Program-made: the position numbers and the translations under genes
Assembly: GCA_963810485.1 (NCBI GenBank)
Contig: CAWENQ010000003.1
Coordinates: forward strand, 558,001-622,000
DNA from: DATKFM01 sp963810485
GTDB lineage: Bacteria > Pseudomonadota > Alphaproteobacteria > Dongiales > Dongiaceae
Length of the DNA stretch: 64,000 nt
Direction of reading: 5' to 3'
Notes under the pieces: model-generated
Database searches by the model: none
Seen by the model: only the letters and a program-made list of their open reading frames with translations
Told to the model about the DNA's origin: nothing
Shown here: positions 38,060 through 47,067 of the stretch, piece by piece
Layout of the letters: every line of letters starts with the position of its first letter
How positions within the stretch are numbered: the first letter of the stretch is position 1

Positions 38060-38671
38060 ATGAGCATCGAATTCCTGGTCACATCCCTCATTATCGTCGC
38101 ATCGCCGGGCACCGGCGTGCTGTTTACGCTGGCGGCCGGGCTGTCGCGCGGGTCGCGGGCGAGCGTCGTGGCGGCCTTCGGCTGCACGCTCGGCATCCTC
38201 CCCCATATGGCGGCGGCGATCATGGGCCTGGCGGCGCTGCTGCATACGAGCGCAATCGCGTTCCAGACCCTGAAATATCTGGGAGTGGCCTATCTGCTGT
38301 ACATGGCTTGGAACGCGCTTCGCGAGCGGGGCGCGCTCCGCATCGAGCCGCAGACCGACGCCCGTTCGGCCTTGCGCGTGACTGTCGATGCGATCCTGAT
38401 CAACATCCTCAATCCCAAGCTGTCGATCTTCTTCTTCGCCTTTCTTCCGCAGTTCGTGCGATCGGACGATCCGGCGCCGCTGTCGCACATGCTCCTGCTG
38501 AGCGGGGTGTTCATGCTGCTGACCTTCGTGGTCTTTGTCGGCTACGGGCTGTTCGCGGCTTCGGTCCGTCGTCACGTGATCTCGCGGCCGCGGGTGCTGG
38601 CCTGGATGCGGCGGGCCTTTGCCGCCGCCTTCGTCGCCCTCGGAGCGAAACTGGCGCTGGCGGAGCGCTAG
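38060..38671 (+). CDS. LysE/RhtB family translocator
   Basis: A 203-residue, five- to six-helix exporter of amino acids or similar metabolites. It starts MSIEFLVTSLIIVASPGTGV; the N-terminal PGTGV-type motif, then GLSRGSRASVVAAFGCTLG, KYLGVAYLLYMAWNALR and NILNPKLSIFFFAFLPQFV are the hallmark segments of the LysE superfamily. The ATG is at 38060. It overlaps the convergent SDR gene by 4 bases. Substrate unknown. Confidence 0.9.
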   Translation: MSIEFLVTSLIIVASPGTGVLFTLAAGLSRGSRASVVAAFGCTLGILPHMAAAIMGLAALLHTSAIAFQTLKYLGVAYLLYMAWNALRERGALRIEPQTDARSALRVTVDAILINILNPKLSIFFFAFLPQFVRSDDPAPLSHMLLLSGVFMLLTFVVFVGYGLFAASVRRHVISRPRVLAWMRRAFAAAFVALGAKLALAER

Positions 38672-39528
38672 GAACGCGCTCCGGCTTTCACGAAGGCTTC
38701 GAACGCCCGCGCAAAATCCGGGTGCCAGCGGGAGAGAGGCGGGCGGTTCTCGACGATGTCGCCGGCCGCCCAGAGGATGCGCCGTTCATCGAGCGCGCGC
38801 GGGACATCGTTGTCGGGACAAAGGATGTAGAAGTCGCCGGCTTCCAACCGTTGCAGCATGAAATCGACCGTCTGTTCCGGCGTCCAGGCAGCCGCGGGTT
38901 TCTCGGTCCGGCCGTGCGCGGTGAGCCCGGTGAATACGAAGCCGGGGATCAGCAGGTGGGCGGTCACGCTGCATTCGGCATTGCTGCGCAGTTCGTGTTG
39001 CAAGGCTTCGGTAAGCACCTTCACGCCGGCCTTGGCGACGTTGTAGGCGGGGTCGCCAGGCGGCGTGGTGATGCCCTGCTTCGAACCGGTGTTGATGACG
39101 AGTCCGGGCCGCCCGCGGTCGATCATGTGGGGCACGAAGACCTGGGTGCCGTGAACGACGCCCCAGAGATTGATGCCGAGGATGCGCGACCAGTTCTCCG
39201 GCGGGCCAAAGAGGCCGCTGCCCGGCTGGACGCCCGCATTGTTCATCAGCACATCGGTGCCACCGAAGCGCCGGCGCACCGCCGCTTCCAGCGCCGTCAC
39301 CGCCGCGACATCTCCGACATCGGTTTCCATCGCTATGACGCTGCCAACGCCACCGGGCGCAACGGCGGCAATTTCCTTCGCCGCCTTGTCCAGCCGATCG
39401 CGGCCGAGATCGCCAATGCAGACGTGCATTCCCAAGGCGGCGAAGCGTTTCGCCGCCGCCAGCCCGATGCCGGCCGCGCCGCCGGTGACGACGGCGACGG
39501 CGCCTGATGTGAGAGCGGGATGGGACAT
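38668..39528 (-). CDS. SDR family NAD(P)-dependent oxidoreductase
   Basis: A classical short-chain dehydrogenase of 286 residues. The cofactor motif is VVTGGAAGIGLAAAKRF, with MNNAGVQPGSG, and the catalytic pair appears in NTGSKQG and YNVAKAG. The start at 39528 has GGAGGA 6 bases upstream; the ATG six bases earlier is too close to it. The region after residue 190 (FVFTGLTAHGRTEKPAAAWT) is the substrate loop. Substrate unknown. Confidence 0.9.
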   Translation of the reverse strand: MSHPALTSGAVAVVTGGAAGIGLAAAKRFAALGMHVCIGDLGRDRLDKAAKEIAAVAPGGVGSVIAMETDVGDVAAVTALEAAVRRRFGGTDVLMNNAGVQPGSGLFGPPENWSRILGINLWGVVHGTQVFVPHMIDRGRPGLVINTGSKQGITTPPGDPAYNVAKAGVKVLTEALQHELRSNAECSVTAHLLIPGFVFTGLTAHGRTEKPAAAWTPEQTVDFMLQRLEAGDFYILCPDNDVPRALDERRILWAAGDIVENRPPLSRWHPDFARAFEAFVKAGARS

Positions 39529-39671
39529 GAACATTCCTCCGGCGGACTACAATGCGGCTCTGGCGGGCGCGCAGTTGTAGGGCACGGATGGCGATGAAGC
39601 CAGCGCGGGGGGTCTTTCGAACCGGCGATTGTCAGAGGGCGGCTGAATAATTCCGCGGAGCTGATTAGCCC

Positions 39672-40433
39672 TTATTGAGTCCGGTTGGCCTCGTAGATCG
39701 TCAGTGCGTTCGGCATCTGCTCTTGCAGGCGGGCAATGCGGTCGCCATGGGACGGATGAGTGGACAAGAAAGCCGGCGGCTCGCCACTGCTTGCGGCCGC
39801 GAAGTTCCGCCAGACTTGCACCGCGGCCCGCGGATTATAACCGGCGCGCGCCATGTACTGCAGGCCGATGACGTCGGCTTCGGATTCCTGTTCGCGCGAG
39901 AACGGCAGGATCAGGCCTAGCGTGGCCGCCGATGAGGCAAGGCCCGCAAGATCGGGCGCGGCAGCGCCGAGCACGGCGGCGCCTGTGCCGACGAGGGCCT
40001 CGCGGGAAATGCGCTCTTCCGGATGGCGGGCGACGACATGGGCGATCTCATGGCCCATCACGGCTGCCAGCTGGTCTTCGTTCTTCACGACCTGGAACAG
40101 GCCGGTATTGACGCCGACATAACCGCCGGGCAGGGCGAACGCGTTTGGCGTGTCGTCGTTGATCAGATTGAACTCCCAATGCTGGCCGGCCATTCCGTTG
40201 GCGGCGGCGATTCGTTCGCCGGCGCGCTTCATCATCGCAGTCTGCTGTTGATTGGAGGCAATGCCCTTTTCCTGCAGGATTTGCCTATAGGCGTCCCGGC
40301 CCATACCGGCAGCCTCGGAGCTGGACATCAGCACAAGCTGTTGCCGGCCGGTAACCGGGGCGGAAGAGCAGCCCGCCAGGATAGCGGCGGCAAGCACAAT
40401 CGACGAAACGAGCAGAACAGGGGAGCGGCGCAT
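39672..40433 (-). CDS. M48 family metallopeptidase, lipoprotein
   Basis: A 253-residue predicted lipoprotein from the ATG at 40433 (GGAGG upstream). The lipobox is AILAGC with Cys22. The zinc-binding HExxH is H128-E-I-A-H132 in MGHEIAHVVARH, with the third ligand Glu in REQESEADVIG. This is the LoiP/YcaL-type envelope metalloprotease layout, with no BepA-like TPR extension. Substrates are unfolded envelope proteins in studied relatives; here this is inferred. Confidence 0.9.
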   Translation of the reverse strand: MRRSPVLLVSSIVLAAAILAGCSSAPVTGRQQLVLMSSSEAAGMGRDAYRQILQEKGIASNQQQTAMMKRAGERIAAANGMAGQHWEFNLINDDTPNAFALPGGYVGVNTGLFQVVKNEDQLAAVMGHEIAHVVARHPEERISREALVGTGAAVLGAAAPDLAGLASSAATLGLILPFSREQESEADVIGLQYMARAGYNPRAAVQVWRNFAAASSGEPPAFLSTHPSHGDRIARLQEQMPNALTIYEANRTQ

Positions 40434-40603
40434 GGTAGGCCTCCAGCAATGCATGGTGAAAACGGCTAGATGCACAAAAGGTTCCATCGCAGCCGATAAC
40501 CCAAGCATTTGAATGCCGCGCAGTCCGGGCGAATCGGAACATTCAGTCCGAGCCTGCATTCATTAAACATTGCAACGGATACAAACTGTCCCCGGAGGAG
40601 AAC

Positions 40604-40798
40604 ATGGTGCGCATACTTCCCGCATTGGTAGGGGCTGCCGCGCTGGGTGCGGCGGCGGTGTTGCGTCGCAGGAAACGCAATGCGTTGAAAAACGCGCAGG
40701 CACGCAGCAAGGCCGTGTCGTCAAAGCGGACTCGAAAGACCGCCGCGACTCCCAAGTCACGCGCGCGGGGCCATGCCAAGGCTGCGACCAAGCGATAG
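40604..40798 (+). CDS. small basic membrane-anchored protein
   Basis: A 64-residue protein. The N-terminal hydrophobic segment MVRILPALVGAAALGAAAVL is followed by a very basic tail (RRRKRNALKNAQARSK and on to HAKAATKR). GGAGGAG lies 7 bases before the ATG. No family is recognised. Basic tails of this kind can bind nucleic acid or acidic lipid heads, but that is speculation. It is possibly spurious because of its composition. Confidence 0.5.
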   Translation: MVRILPALVGAAALGAAAVLRRRKRNALKNAQARSKAVSSKRTRKTAATPKSRARGHAKAATKR

Positions 40799-40867
40799 AA
40801 CTACGCAGGGCCTTGATCGAATTTCAGGGTTGCGCTTAGACGTTCAAACGGGCGCATTGGCGGCGTG

Positions 40868-41074
40868 CTAGAGCTTTTCGTCCTCGATCTTCATCGCCAA
40901 GGCGCCCTGCACATTCGCCAGCTTGCGCATCAACTTGGCCACGTCGCCGTTGGCCTTGCCGTCCTGCCATTCCTTGACCGCGGCTTCGTTGCCGGGGGCG
41001 GCGATGTGGCGGGACCAGGTCGTTCCATCGGCCTTCAGCGTATAGGTCAAAACTAGCTGCGTCGCATTTGGCAT
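40868..41074 (-). CDS. small hypothetical protein
   Basis: A 68-residue protein starting MPNATQLVLTYTLKADGTTW with AGGGGA upstream of the ATG at 41074. It is probably a small soluble alpha/beta fold: two strands at the start, then helices (EAAVKEWQDGKANGD, AKLMRKLANVQGALAMKI). No family recognised. It stands alone, flanked by genes on the other strand. Confidence 0.5.
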   Translation of the reverse strand: MPNATQLVLTYTLKADGTTWSRHIAAPGNEAAVKEWQDGKANGDVAKLMRKLANVQGALAMKIEDEKL

Positions 41075-41433
41075 GGGATCCCCTGGATTCTTGAACAAAC
41101 GGCGAGTTGGCGCTGGCCGTTCTAGCGAATTGTGGTGAATCAGCCCTTAACGGCCGAGGCCTCATGGCGTCGCCCTATGTCGCGTCCCTAACCAATTCCT
41201 AAGCATGCTGCAATGCCGGGAAGTGAAACCACGGCCGCGGCAGAGTGGATCGACGGGTGTATGGGGCCGTTATTGGCTCAGCTACCCATTGCTATTAAGA
41301 GAATAACCAGAATTTCTTGCTATCTCTATGAGCAGTCTGGCGCTGTATGCGCACCGAAGCTGCGGCTCCCTCGATGCAATAGCCCGCACCCGTCGCACCC
41401 AGCGCCCTTCGATTGAGAATGCGGGAGGGACAG

Positions 41434-41643
41434 ATGGCTTATTGGGTTCAGTTGAAGCAGCGGGACGGCCTGATCGTGGCGCCCTTCGATGGCGGCGGCG
41501 GGCCGACGCCCAAGGTCGGTCAGCTTGTGGCATGTCCAATTGGCGGCCGGAACATCCAGGCGACCGTGGCACGCATCAATCAGGCGTCGGGACCGGTCGC
41601 CGGCGGACAGCGCGCCGATATGGTCGAGGCAATGGAGCTGTAA
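41434..41643 (+). CDS. small hypothetical protein
   Basis: A 69-residue protein beginning MAYWVQLKQRDGLIVAPFDG, with GGGAGGGACAG directly before the ATG at 41434. A Gly-rich turn (GGGGPTPKVG) separates two probable beta-rich halves; no membrane segment or signal. No family recognised. The strong ribosome-binding site argues that it is translated. It converges on the cupin-like gene. Confidence 0.55.
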   Translation: MAYWVQLKQRDGLIVAPFDGGGGPTPKVGQLVACPIGGRNIQATVARINQASGPVAGGQRADMVEAMEL

Positions 41644-41656
41644 GCTCCGCCGAGGA

Positions 41657-42217
41657 TTACTTGCCGATCAGCGGGAAATAGGGCGCGTCGTCGGCCCCAC
41701 TGTCGGCCTCCGGCCGCGCCGGTGCGACGGCAATCAGCCGGATCGGAAACAGCGCTGTAAACCGGAAGCGCGTGCGCGCCGGAATGCTCCACAGACTGCC
41801 GCCACGGAAATAGTGGGTCGTCTGGGTCTCCAGATTGCGGTAGATCGCTTCGCCGCTGAGGCAGTAGTAGGCCGCCGGCGTGCTGCCGGTTTCACCAATC
41901 GTGCTGTAGCCGGCTTCGATGGCGATCTCCGCCATTTCGACGCCGATGGCGTCGCCGCTGGTCAGCAAGGGCGTGATCGCCCAATCGCCACCGAGGACGT
42001 GATCCGTCGCCGGCAGAATTTGTTCCTTTTGGCGCGAAATCATTTCGGCCTGACCTCGTTTTGATTTAGTGGCAGTACCCGCATAGCGGTCCGCGGCATT
42101 GGCGGGCGGCTGAATGGCGCGGGGACCCTGGGTAAGCCTGCCGGTTTTCACACTGGCGGCGGCCGCATTCGACTGTCCGGCCCCGGTTGCGGGGACGGCT
42201 TCATAAGCTAGGCGCAT
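41657..42217 (-). CDS. cupin-like small protein of unknown function
   Basis: About 186 residues from the ATG at 42217 (MRLAYEAVPATGAGQSNAAA); the true start is uncertain. The first 55 residues are low-complexity. The rest looks like a single cupin barrel: EMAEIAIEAGYSTIGETGST, AAYYCLSGEAIYRNLETQTT, then HYFRGGSLWSIPARTRFRFT. It vaguely resembles ectoine synthase, but no ect genes are present and the match is loose. A metal-binding role is uncertain because few His residues are in the expected strands. Confidence 0.5.
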   Translation of the reverse strand: MRLAYEAVPATGAGQSNAAAASVKTGRLTQGPRAIQPPANAADRYAGTATKSKRGQAEMISRQKEQILPATDHVLGGDWAITPLLTSGDAIGVEMAEIAIEAGYSTIGETGSTPAAYYCLSGEAIYRNLETQTTHYFRGGSLWSIPARTRFRFTALFPIRLIAVAPARPEADSGADDAPYFPLIGK

Positions 42218-42562
42218 GGGTACACATCCGTCTTTGAAAGGGTGGCTGGCCCACCGGCATTCAAGGGTGCCCCAGACGCCGGCCACCGGCCGGGGGCGCT
42301 GCGCCACGAGTTATTCAGTCTCCGGAAGAAATCCCTCAAGGGGCTTTCGGTTCCGGTTCTCGGGGAACGGCGTATAATGCGTCTGGGTGTCTGCAGTTCG
42401 ACATAGAGAGTACTGCCGCCAGTGACAAGTTAGATACCCCTGCCTAACAGTGAAAGATTAGTCATTTCAGCAAGTTAATTGAACCCCGCGCTGCACCTGA
42501 TGGAACCTCGGGCAGCGTCCGGCGGCCAGGTCTGGACGACTAGCGGGACGGGATTGGGAACG

Positions 42563-44350
42563 ATGTCCGTGGATTCGGTAACCGGAAGCCTCGCTCCCGA
42601 GGAGATTCGCGCCGCCCTAGGCAGGGTGGCCGCCAGCGCCGCTTTCACCGCCTCGCCGCGGATGCAGGATTTCCTGCGCTATGTGGTCGAGGAGACGCTG
42701 GCCGGCCGCGGCGACGAGATCAAAGGCTATTCCCTTGCGCTAGAGGTGTTCCGACGGGGCGACAGTTTCGACCCCGCCAACGATTCCGTGGTGCGCGTCG
42801 AAGCGGCCCGGCTGCGCCGGACTCTCACGGCTTATTACGACGGCGAAGGCCGGGACGACCCTGTCATTATCGGCATCCCCAAGGGTGGGTACGTGCCGGA
42901 TTTTCAAGTGCGGTCGAATGGCGCCACAGCGCCAGAGCCGCCGCCGGCGCCAGTGACAACCGTCCCAATGGCGGTCCCCGATGCGACCTTGTCGGATCCG
43001 CGGCAGGCCGGCAGCGCGAAATCCGGCAGGGCGGCCTTGGTGGTTCTGGCATTCGTTGCACTTGCGACGGTGCTGGCGGGCGGCGCCTACTGGCTCGGAA
43101 TAGGCAGAGACGCGACGCTGCCGCCTCTGAACACGAAGGACGAGCTATCCCGGCCGGCACGGCCGACGATCGCGGTCCTTCCGTTCGAGGCTACCTTCGG
43201 CACCGAGCGCGACGCCCTGCTGGGCCGCGGCCTTGCCGCTGACATCAGCGGTGCGTTGACCGGGTTTCATGAACTTATTGTGCTCTATGCCGACAATAGC
43301 GATCCGGCGAAGCCCGAGTTCGTGGGACCGCTGGATGTCAGCCGCTACCGCTTGCAGGGAACGGTGGCTACCCAGCGGGGCGATGTGCGGGTTCTCGTGC
43401 AATTGCTGGATGCACGCAACAACCGCAGCCTGTGGGCGCAGAACTACGAGCGGCAACTCAATACCGATAGCCTTTTCGAACTGCAGGACGAGATTACGCA
43501 GCAGGTGGCAGCGACGATCGCCGATCCCTATGGGGTGATCTGGCAGTCGGAGATCACCCAACCAAATCGCCCGCAGAGTGTGTCAGCCTATTATTGCGCG
43601 CTGCGCGCCTATGATTACTGGCGCGAACTGACGCCGGAGTTGCATGCCAAGGGACGCACGTGTCTGGAGGACGCTGTTAAGACTGAACCGGACTACGCAG
43701 TGGCATGGTCGGCATTGTCGTATTTTTACATGGATGAGTATCGCTACGGCTACAATTCACGCGACGATAGCCCGCCGCTTGAACGCGCCCTGGCGAGCGC
43801 GAACAAGGCCGTCGCTCTCGATCCCTTCGACGCCCGCGCTTATCAGGCGCTGTACACGGTGCAATTCCTGCGCGGCGATACCAAGGAATTCCAGCGGATC
43901 GGCAAGAAGGCTCTCGAGCTTAATCGCAACAGCCTGGATCTCGTCGGCGACTATGGCGCGAAACTCGCGATGAGCGGCCTGTGGACGGAGGGGCTCCCAT
44001 TGGTGCGCAACGCGGTGGAGCGCAATCCGGCGCCACCGGGCTGGCTGTTCACGCCGCTGGTCTACTACGAATACATGAACGGCAATTATTCCGAGGCCCT
44101 GACCTATGTCGACCGCATGAACACCCCGGACTATTACCGGACGCATGTCCTGCGGGCGATGATCTACGGCCAGCTCGGGGACACGGCAAAGGCCAAGGCT
44201 GCCATCGATCAAATCGAGCGCCTGAAACCGCAATTCCTCGGCGATCCGATGGCGGATATGAAGCATTGGGGGCTGGCGACGGAAATCCTGGCGCAGAGCA
44301 TCGACGGTCTGCGGAAGGCGGGCGTCATTATCCCAGCGACTCAAGGTTGA
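42563..44350 (+). CDS. winged-helix-like / TolB-like / TPR membrane protein
   Basis: About 595 residues from the ATG at 42563 (TTGGGA upstream); a TTG at 42479 would lengthen it. Residues 30-114 form a compact charged domain with SPRMQDFLRYVVEETLAGRG and VVRVEAARLRRTLTAYYDGE, ending IIGIPKGGYVPDF, which resembles the winged-helix heads of transmembrane regulators. One membrane helix lies at about 157-180. A TolB/FlgO-like domain follows (RPTIAVLPFEATFGTERDAL), then TPR repeats to the end. The layout is like that of CadC/adenylate-cyclase-related signal proteins, but no cyclase domain is visible. A role in signalling is inferred. Confidence 0.7.
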   Translation: MSVDSVTGSLAPEEIRAALGRVAASAAFTASPRMQDFLRYVVEETLAGRGDEIKGYSLALEVFRRGDSFDPANDSVVRVEAARLRRTLTAYYDGEGRDDPVIIGIPKGGYVPDFQVRSNGATAPEPPPAPVTTVPMAVPDATLSDPRQAGSAKSGRAALVVLAFVALATVLAGGAYWLGIGRDATLPPLNTKDELSRPARPTIAVLPFEATFGTERDALLGRGLAADISGALTGFHELIVLYADNSDPAKPEFVGPLDVSRYRLQGTVATQRGDVRVLVQLLDARNNRSLWAQNYERQLNTDSLFELQDEITQQVAATIADPYGVIWQSEITQPNRPQSVSAYYCALRAYDYWRELTPELHAKGRTCLEDAVKTEPDYAVAWSALSYFYMDEYRYGYNSRDDSPPLERALASANKAVALDPFDARAYQALYTVQFLRGDTKEFQRIGKKALELNRNSLDLVGDYGAKLAMSGLWTEGLPLVRNAVERNPAPPGWLFTPLVYYEYMNGNYSEALTYVDRMNTPDYYRTHVLRAMIYGQLGDTAKAKAAIDQIERLKPQFLGDPMADMKHWGLATEILAQSIDGLRKAGVIIPATQG

Positions 44351-44438
44351 TCGCCGCGGAAAGTGGTCAGATACTGTCGGCTACCTAATGAGGGCGCCGC
44401 CGTAGACCGGCAAAATACAGAAGGAGGAATAGCGAATC

Positions 44439-44693
44439 ATGGAGTGGATCGGTGTCATCGTCATCGGCCTGCTTGCGGGCATCGTCGCCAAGTTCATCAT
44501 GCCCGGCAAGGATCCGGGCGGCATCATCATCACCATCCTGCTGGGCATCGGCGGTTCGGTCGTATTCGGCTTCATCGCCGATTACATCGGCCTAGCTCCC
44601 GAATCCGGCATCGGTAAGTTCATCGGCGCAGTGGTCGGCGCCATTGTCATTCTCATTATATACCGCGCAATCCGCGGCCGGCAGCAGGCGTAG
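44439..44693 (+). CDS. GlsB/YeaQ/YmgE family membrane protein
   Basis: An 84-residue protein with three hydrophobic helices and the family signature GLLAGIVAKFIMPGKDPGGI, then LLGIGGSVVFGF and GAIVILIIYRAIRGR. GGAGGAAT precedes the ATG. Members are small stress-response (transglycosylase-associated) membrane proteins of unclear mechanism. The next gene follows 51 bases downstream with its own ribosome-binding site. Confidence 0.88.
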   Translation: MEWIGVIVIGLLAGIVAKFIMPGKDPGGIIITILLGIGGSVVFGFIADYIGLAPESGIGKFIGAVVGAIVILIIYRAIRGRQQA

Positions 44694-44744
44694 CCTTGCT
44701 GCTGTCGAACCAAGACGGCGCAGACCGCCAAGAAGGAGGATTGC

Positions 44745-45245
44745 ATGCAGATCGTCATCGAAAGCATTGACTGGCGCCGCCTTTCGTCAGGCGCGCGGGA
44801 GGAGTTGCTGCAGCTGCTGGAGGAGCCATCCTCGTCGGCGCCGGCAAGGCAGCGAACTGCGGCACCGGCCGATAACAACAAAGGCTTCCGCTGGCGTGTG
44901 CCGTTCGATCTGACGGCGGATCTCGGGCGCAAGTTGCTGCGCGGTCTCACCGACGATCAGTTGAAACGGCTCAAGCTGTTTGCGAAGGGCGACGGGCGGG
45001 TCTCGCTCAAGACAATGTTGGCGGCGACAAAGGGCGCCGATCTGCACGTGCTCTCGGCGTTCGAGGGCGCAATAACGCGCAAGTTGCGCCGGCTGGTCGG
45101 TGACGATAACCGCATCATTTCCCTGATCATGTGGGACTACGACGCCGAGAAATGGGACAGGGGGCACAATGAGCTGGTCGACGGCGTGTTCTATGTGTCG
45201 CCGGCGACCGTGCAGGCTTTGCGGAAGTGCTTCGCGGGACGATAG
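44745..45245 (+). CDS. hypothetical protein
   Basis: A 166-residue soluble protein with a clear AAGGAGG before the ATG. The N-terminal helix (RLSSGAREELLQLLEE) leads to a Ser/Ala/Pro spacer, then an ordered region with LGRKLLRGLTDDQLKRLKLF, FEGAITRKLRRLVGDDNRII and MWDYDAEKWDRGHNELV. No catalytic motif, Cys pair or membrane segment stands out. I do not recognise the family. Confidence 0.6.
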   Translation: MQIVIESIDWRRLSSGAREELLQLLEEPSSSAPARQRTAAPADNNKGFRWRVPFDLTADLGRKLLRGLTDDQLKRLKLFAKGDGRVSLKTMLAATKGADLHVLSAFEGAITRKLRRLVGDDNRIISLIMWDYDAEKWDRGHNELVDGVFYVSPATVQALRKCFAGR

Positions 45246-45391
45246 CGGCGGAATAAGCCAGGGGCACCACGCGTTAACCAGGTTGAATTCGCCACCCGAA
45301 GCGGCCGGCGGGTGCTTGCCAACCCACAATTGTGCTATCATTTGTTAAGGGCGCGCGATGCGGTCGCGCGGCTGCAGATCAAAGGTGCGAT

Positions 45392-46015
45392 ATGCCGGTC
45401 GGCATCAGCGCGAGATTTCTTCGAAACGGAATTGCGCTAGCGACATTGTTGTCCTTGCTGTCTGCTTGCAGCAGCCACGAGCCCACCCGCGCGGCCATGG
45501 TGCCGCAAGCGATCAACGGTGAGTACGGCTATAGTGACAAGCCGCTCGATGCGACGCGCTACGAGGTCACTTATGTCAGTCCTCGATTGCGCGCCGATAC
45601 AGACAGCGACAACGATCACGGTCTCGAAGCCGAAAAGCAGCGCGTCTACGAATTCGCCCTCTGGCGCGCGGCGGAACTGGCGGACAGCAAAGGCTATCCT
45701 GCATTCAAGGTGACGCAGGAGAGCCGGGACGTGGACGTGACCGTGAACCGGCAGCAGGCGATTGCGCCATATTATGGGCCGTGGGGCGGATGGGGGTATC
45801 GACACTGGCCATATGGGGCCTATGGCTATTGGCCTTACGATTATGGCTACGGCTGGCCCGGCTACTACACCTACACCACCGCCTCTGGCCGGATCACCGT
45901 GAAGCTGACGGTGCAATTGCTGGCTGCGCTGGAGGACGGCGCGCTGGAAACCAACAGCACCCTGGAGCATCTGCGCAAGACCCACGGCTCCGAAGGCTAC
46001 ACAGCGACCTACTGA
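45392..46015 (+). CDS. CC0125/CC1285-like family lipoprotein
   Basis: A 207-residue lipoprotein from the ATG at 45392. The lipobox is LLSLLSAC. The mature N-terminus contains YGYSDKPLDATRYEVTYVS, and a helix with LWRAAELADSKGYPAFKV follows, as in this alphaproteobacterial lipoprotein group. A Tyr/Gly/Trp-rich segment (about residues 125-150, YYGPWGGWGYRHWPYG and similar) and a C-terminal beta region end it. The family function is unknown. My family match is by memory of motif pattern and not certain. Confidence 0.65.
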   Translation: MPVGISARFLRNGIALATLLSLLSACSSHEPTRAAMVPQAINGEYGYSDKPLDATRYEVTYVSPRLRADTDSDNDHGLEAEKQRVYEFALWRAAELADSKGYPAFKVTQESRDVDVTVNRQQAIAPYYGPWGGWGYRHWPYGAYGYWPYDYGYGWPGYYTYTTASGRITVKLTVQLLAALEDGALETNSTLEHLRKTHGSEGYTATY

Positions 46016-46285
46016 CCCCGCGCTCTACGGCCGGCGCGCCAAATAGCTGTTCTCGATGCGAATGCGCCAAAGCATCGTCGCGGATCGCGCCGCACGCCGA
46101 ACCGCTTCATGACCCGCGCTTTGAGGCTAAGTGTCGCTCGGCAATACTCCTGCATCAGATTGCGAGCATTTGCTTGCTTGCACCGCCGGGCAAATTAATG
46201 GGTTCGGGTCAAGCATTTAGCTCCGACTGTTCAAACAATCGGGAGGCGGGTATATCAAGAACGACGTGCCGCAGTGAAAGGGACG

Positions 46286-47059
46286 ATGAACTTGAACTCG
46301 CAGAATCAGTTCCTGGGCTTGCCTGCGCCGGCACCCGCGCCAAAGGCGCCTCGCGGGAGCATCCTGTCGCGCTTGCGGGACTATTTCCTTGCCGGCCTGC
46401 TGGTGTCGGCGCCAATCAGCATCACGATCTATCTGACCTGGTCGTTCATTGCCTGGGTCGACGGCACTGTCTTGCCGCTACTGCCGGAGGCCTACAATCC
46501 GGAAAACTACCTGCGTTTCAATGTGCCGGGCATCGGGCTTATCCATTTGACGCTTCCTGGCATCGGTCTCGTCATTGCGGTGTTCGTCCTCATCATCATT
46601 GGCGCGCTGGCCGCCGGGTTGGTGGGTCGCCTGTTCGTCGACTACAGCGAGCGGATCCTCAACCGCATGCCCATCGTGCGCAGCATCTATGGCGCCACGA
46701 AGCAGATATTCGAAACCATGCTGACGGAAAAATCCGACGTATTCCGCGAGGTGGTGCTGGTGGAGTTCCCGCGCATTGGCATGTGGTCGCTGGGGTTCAT
46801 CGCCGGCCGCACCGAAGGCGAGATCCAGGAACTGACGGAAGACGAAGTCTTGAACGTCTACATCCCCACGACTCCCAATCCGACGTCTGGCTATCTCTGC
46901 TTCGTCGCGCGCAAGGATATCGTGCCGTTGACGATGTCGGTGGAAGAGGGGATCAAGATGGTGGTCTCCGGCGGCATCGTTACCCCGCCCGACCGGCGGC
47001 CGCTTTCCGAACGGAAGAAGCACATTCCCTCGCGCCACAGTGCGGGCACCGGCTCCTGA
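46286..47059 (+). CDS. DUF502 domain-containing membrane protein
   Basis: A 257-residue inner-membrane protein. The first ATG with AAAGGG 5 bases upstream is at 46286. Two helices are visible: YFLAGLLVSAPISITIYLTW and LVIAVFVLIIIGALAAGLVG. The DUF502 core follows with NRMPIVRSIYGATKQIFETM and PTTPNPTSGYLCFV. The function of the family is not known. It converges on recG with only 8 bases between their ends. Confidence 0.88.
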   Translation: MNLNSQNQFLGLPAPAPAPKAPRGSILSRLRDYFLAGLLVSAPISITIYLTWSFIAWVDGTVLPLLPEAYNPENYLRFNVPGIGLIHLTLPGIGLVIAVFVLIIIGALAAGLVGRLFVDYSERILNRMPIVRSIYGATKQIFETMLTEKSDVFREVVLVEFPRIGMWSLGFIAGRTEGEIQELTEDEVLNVYIPTTPNPTSGYLCFVARKDIVPLTMSVEEGIKMVVSGGIVTPPDRRPLSERKKHIPSRHSAGTGS

Positions 47060-47067
47060 CACGGTCA

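Noticed and set aside
37705..39507. A 600-codon plus-strand frame spanning LysE and SDR genes
   Set aside because: It overlaps two well-supported genes (LysE and an antisense SDR) and has no homology of its own.
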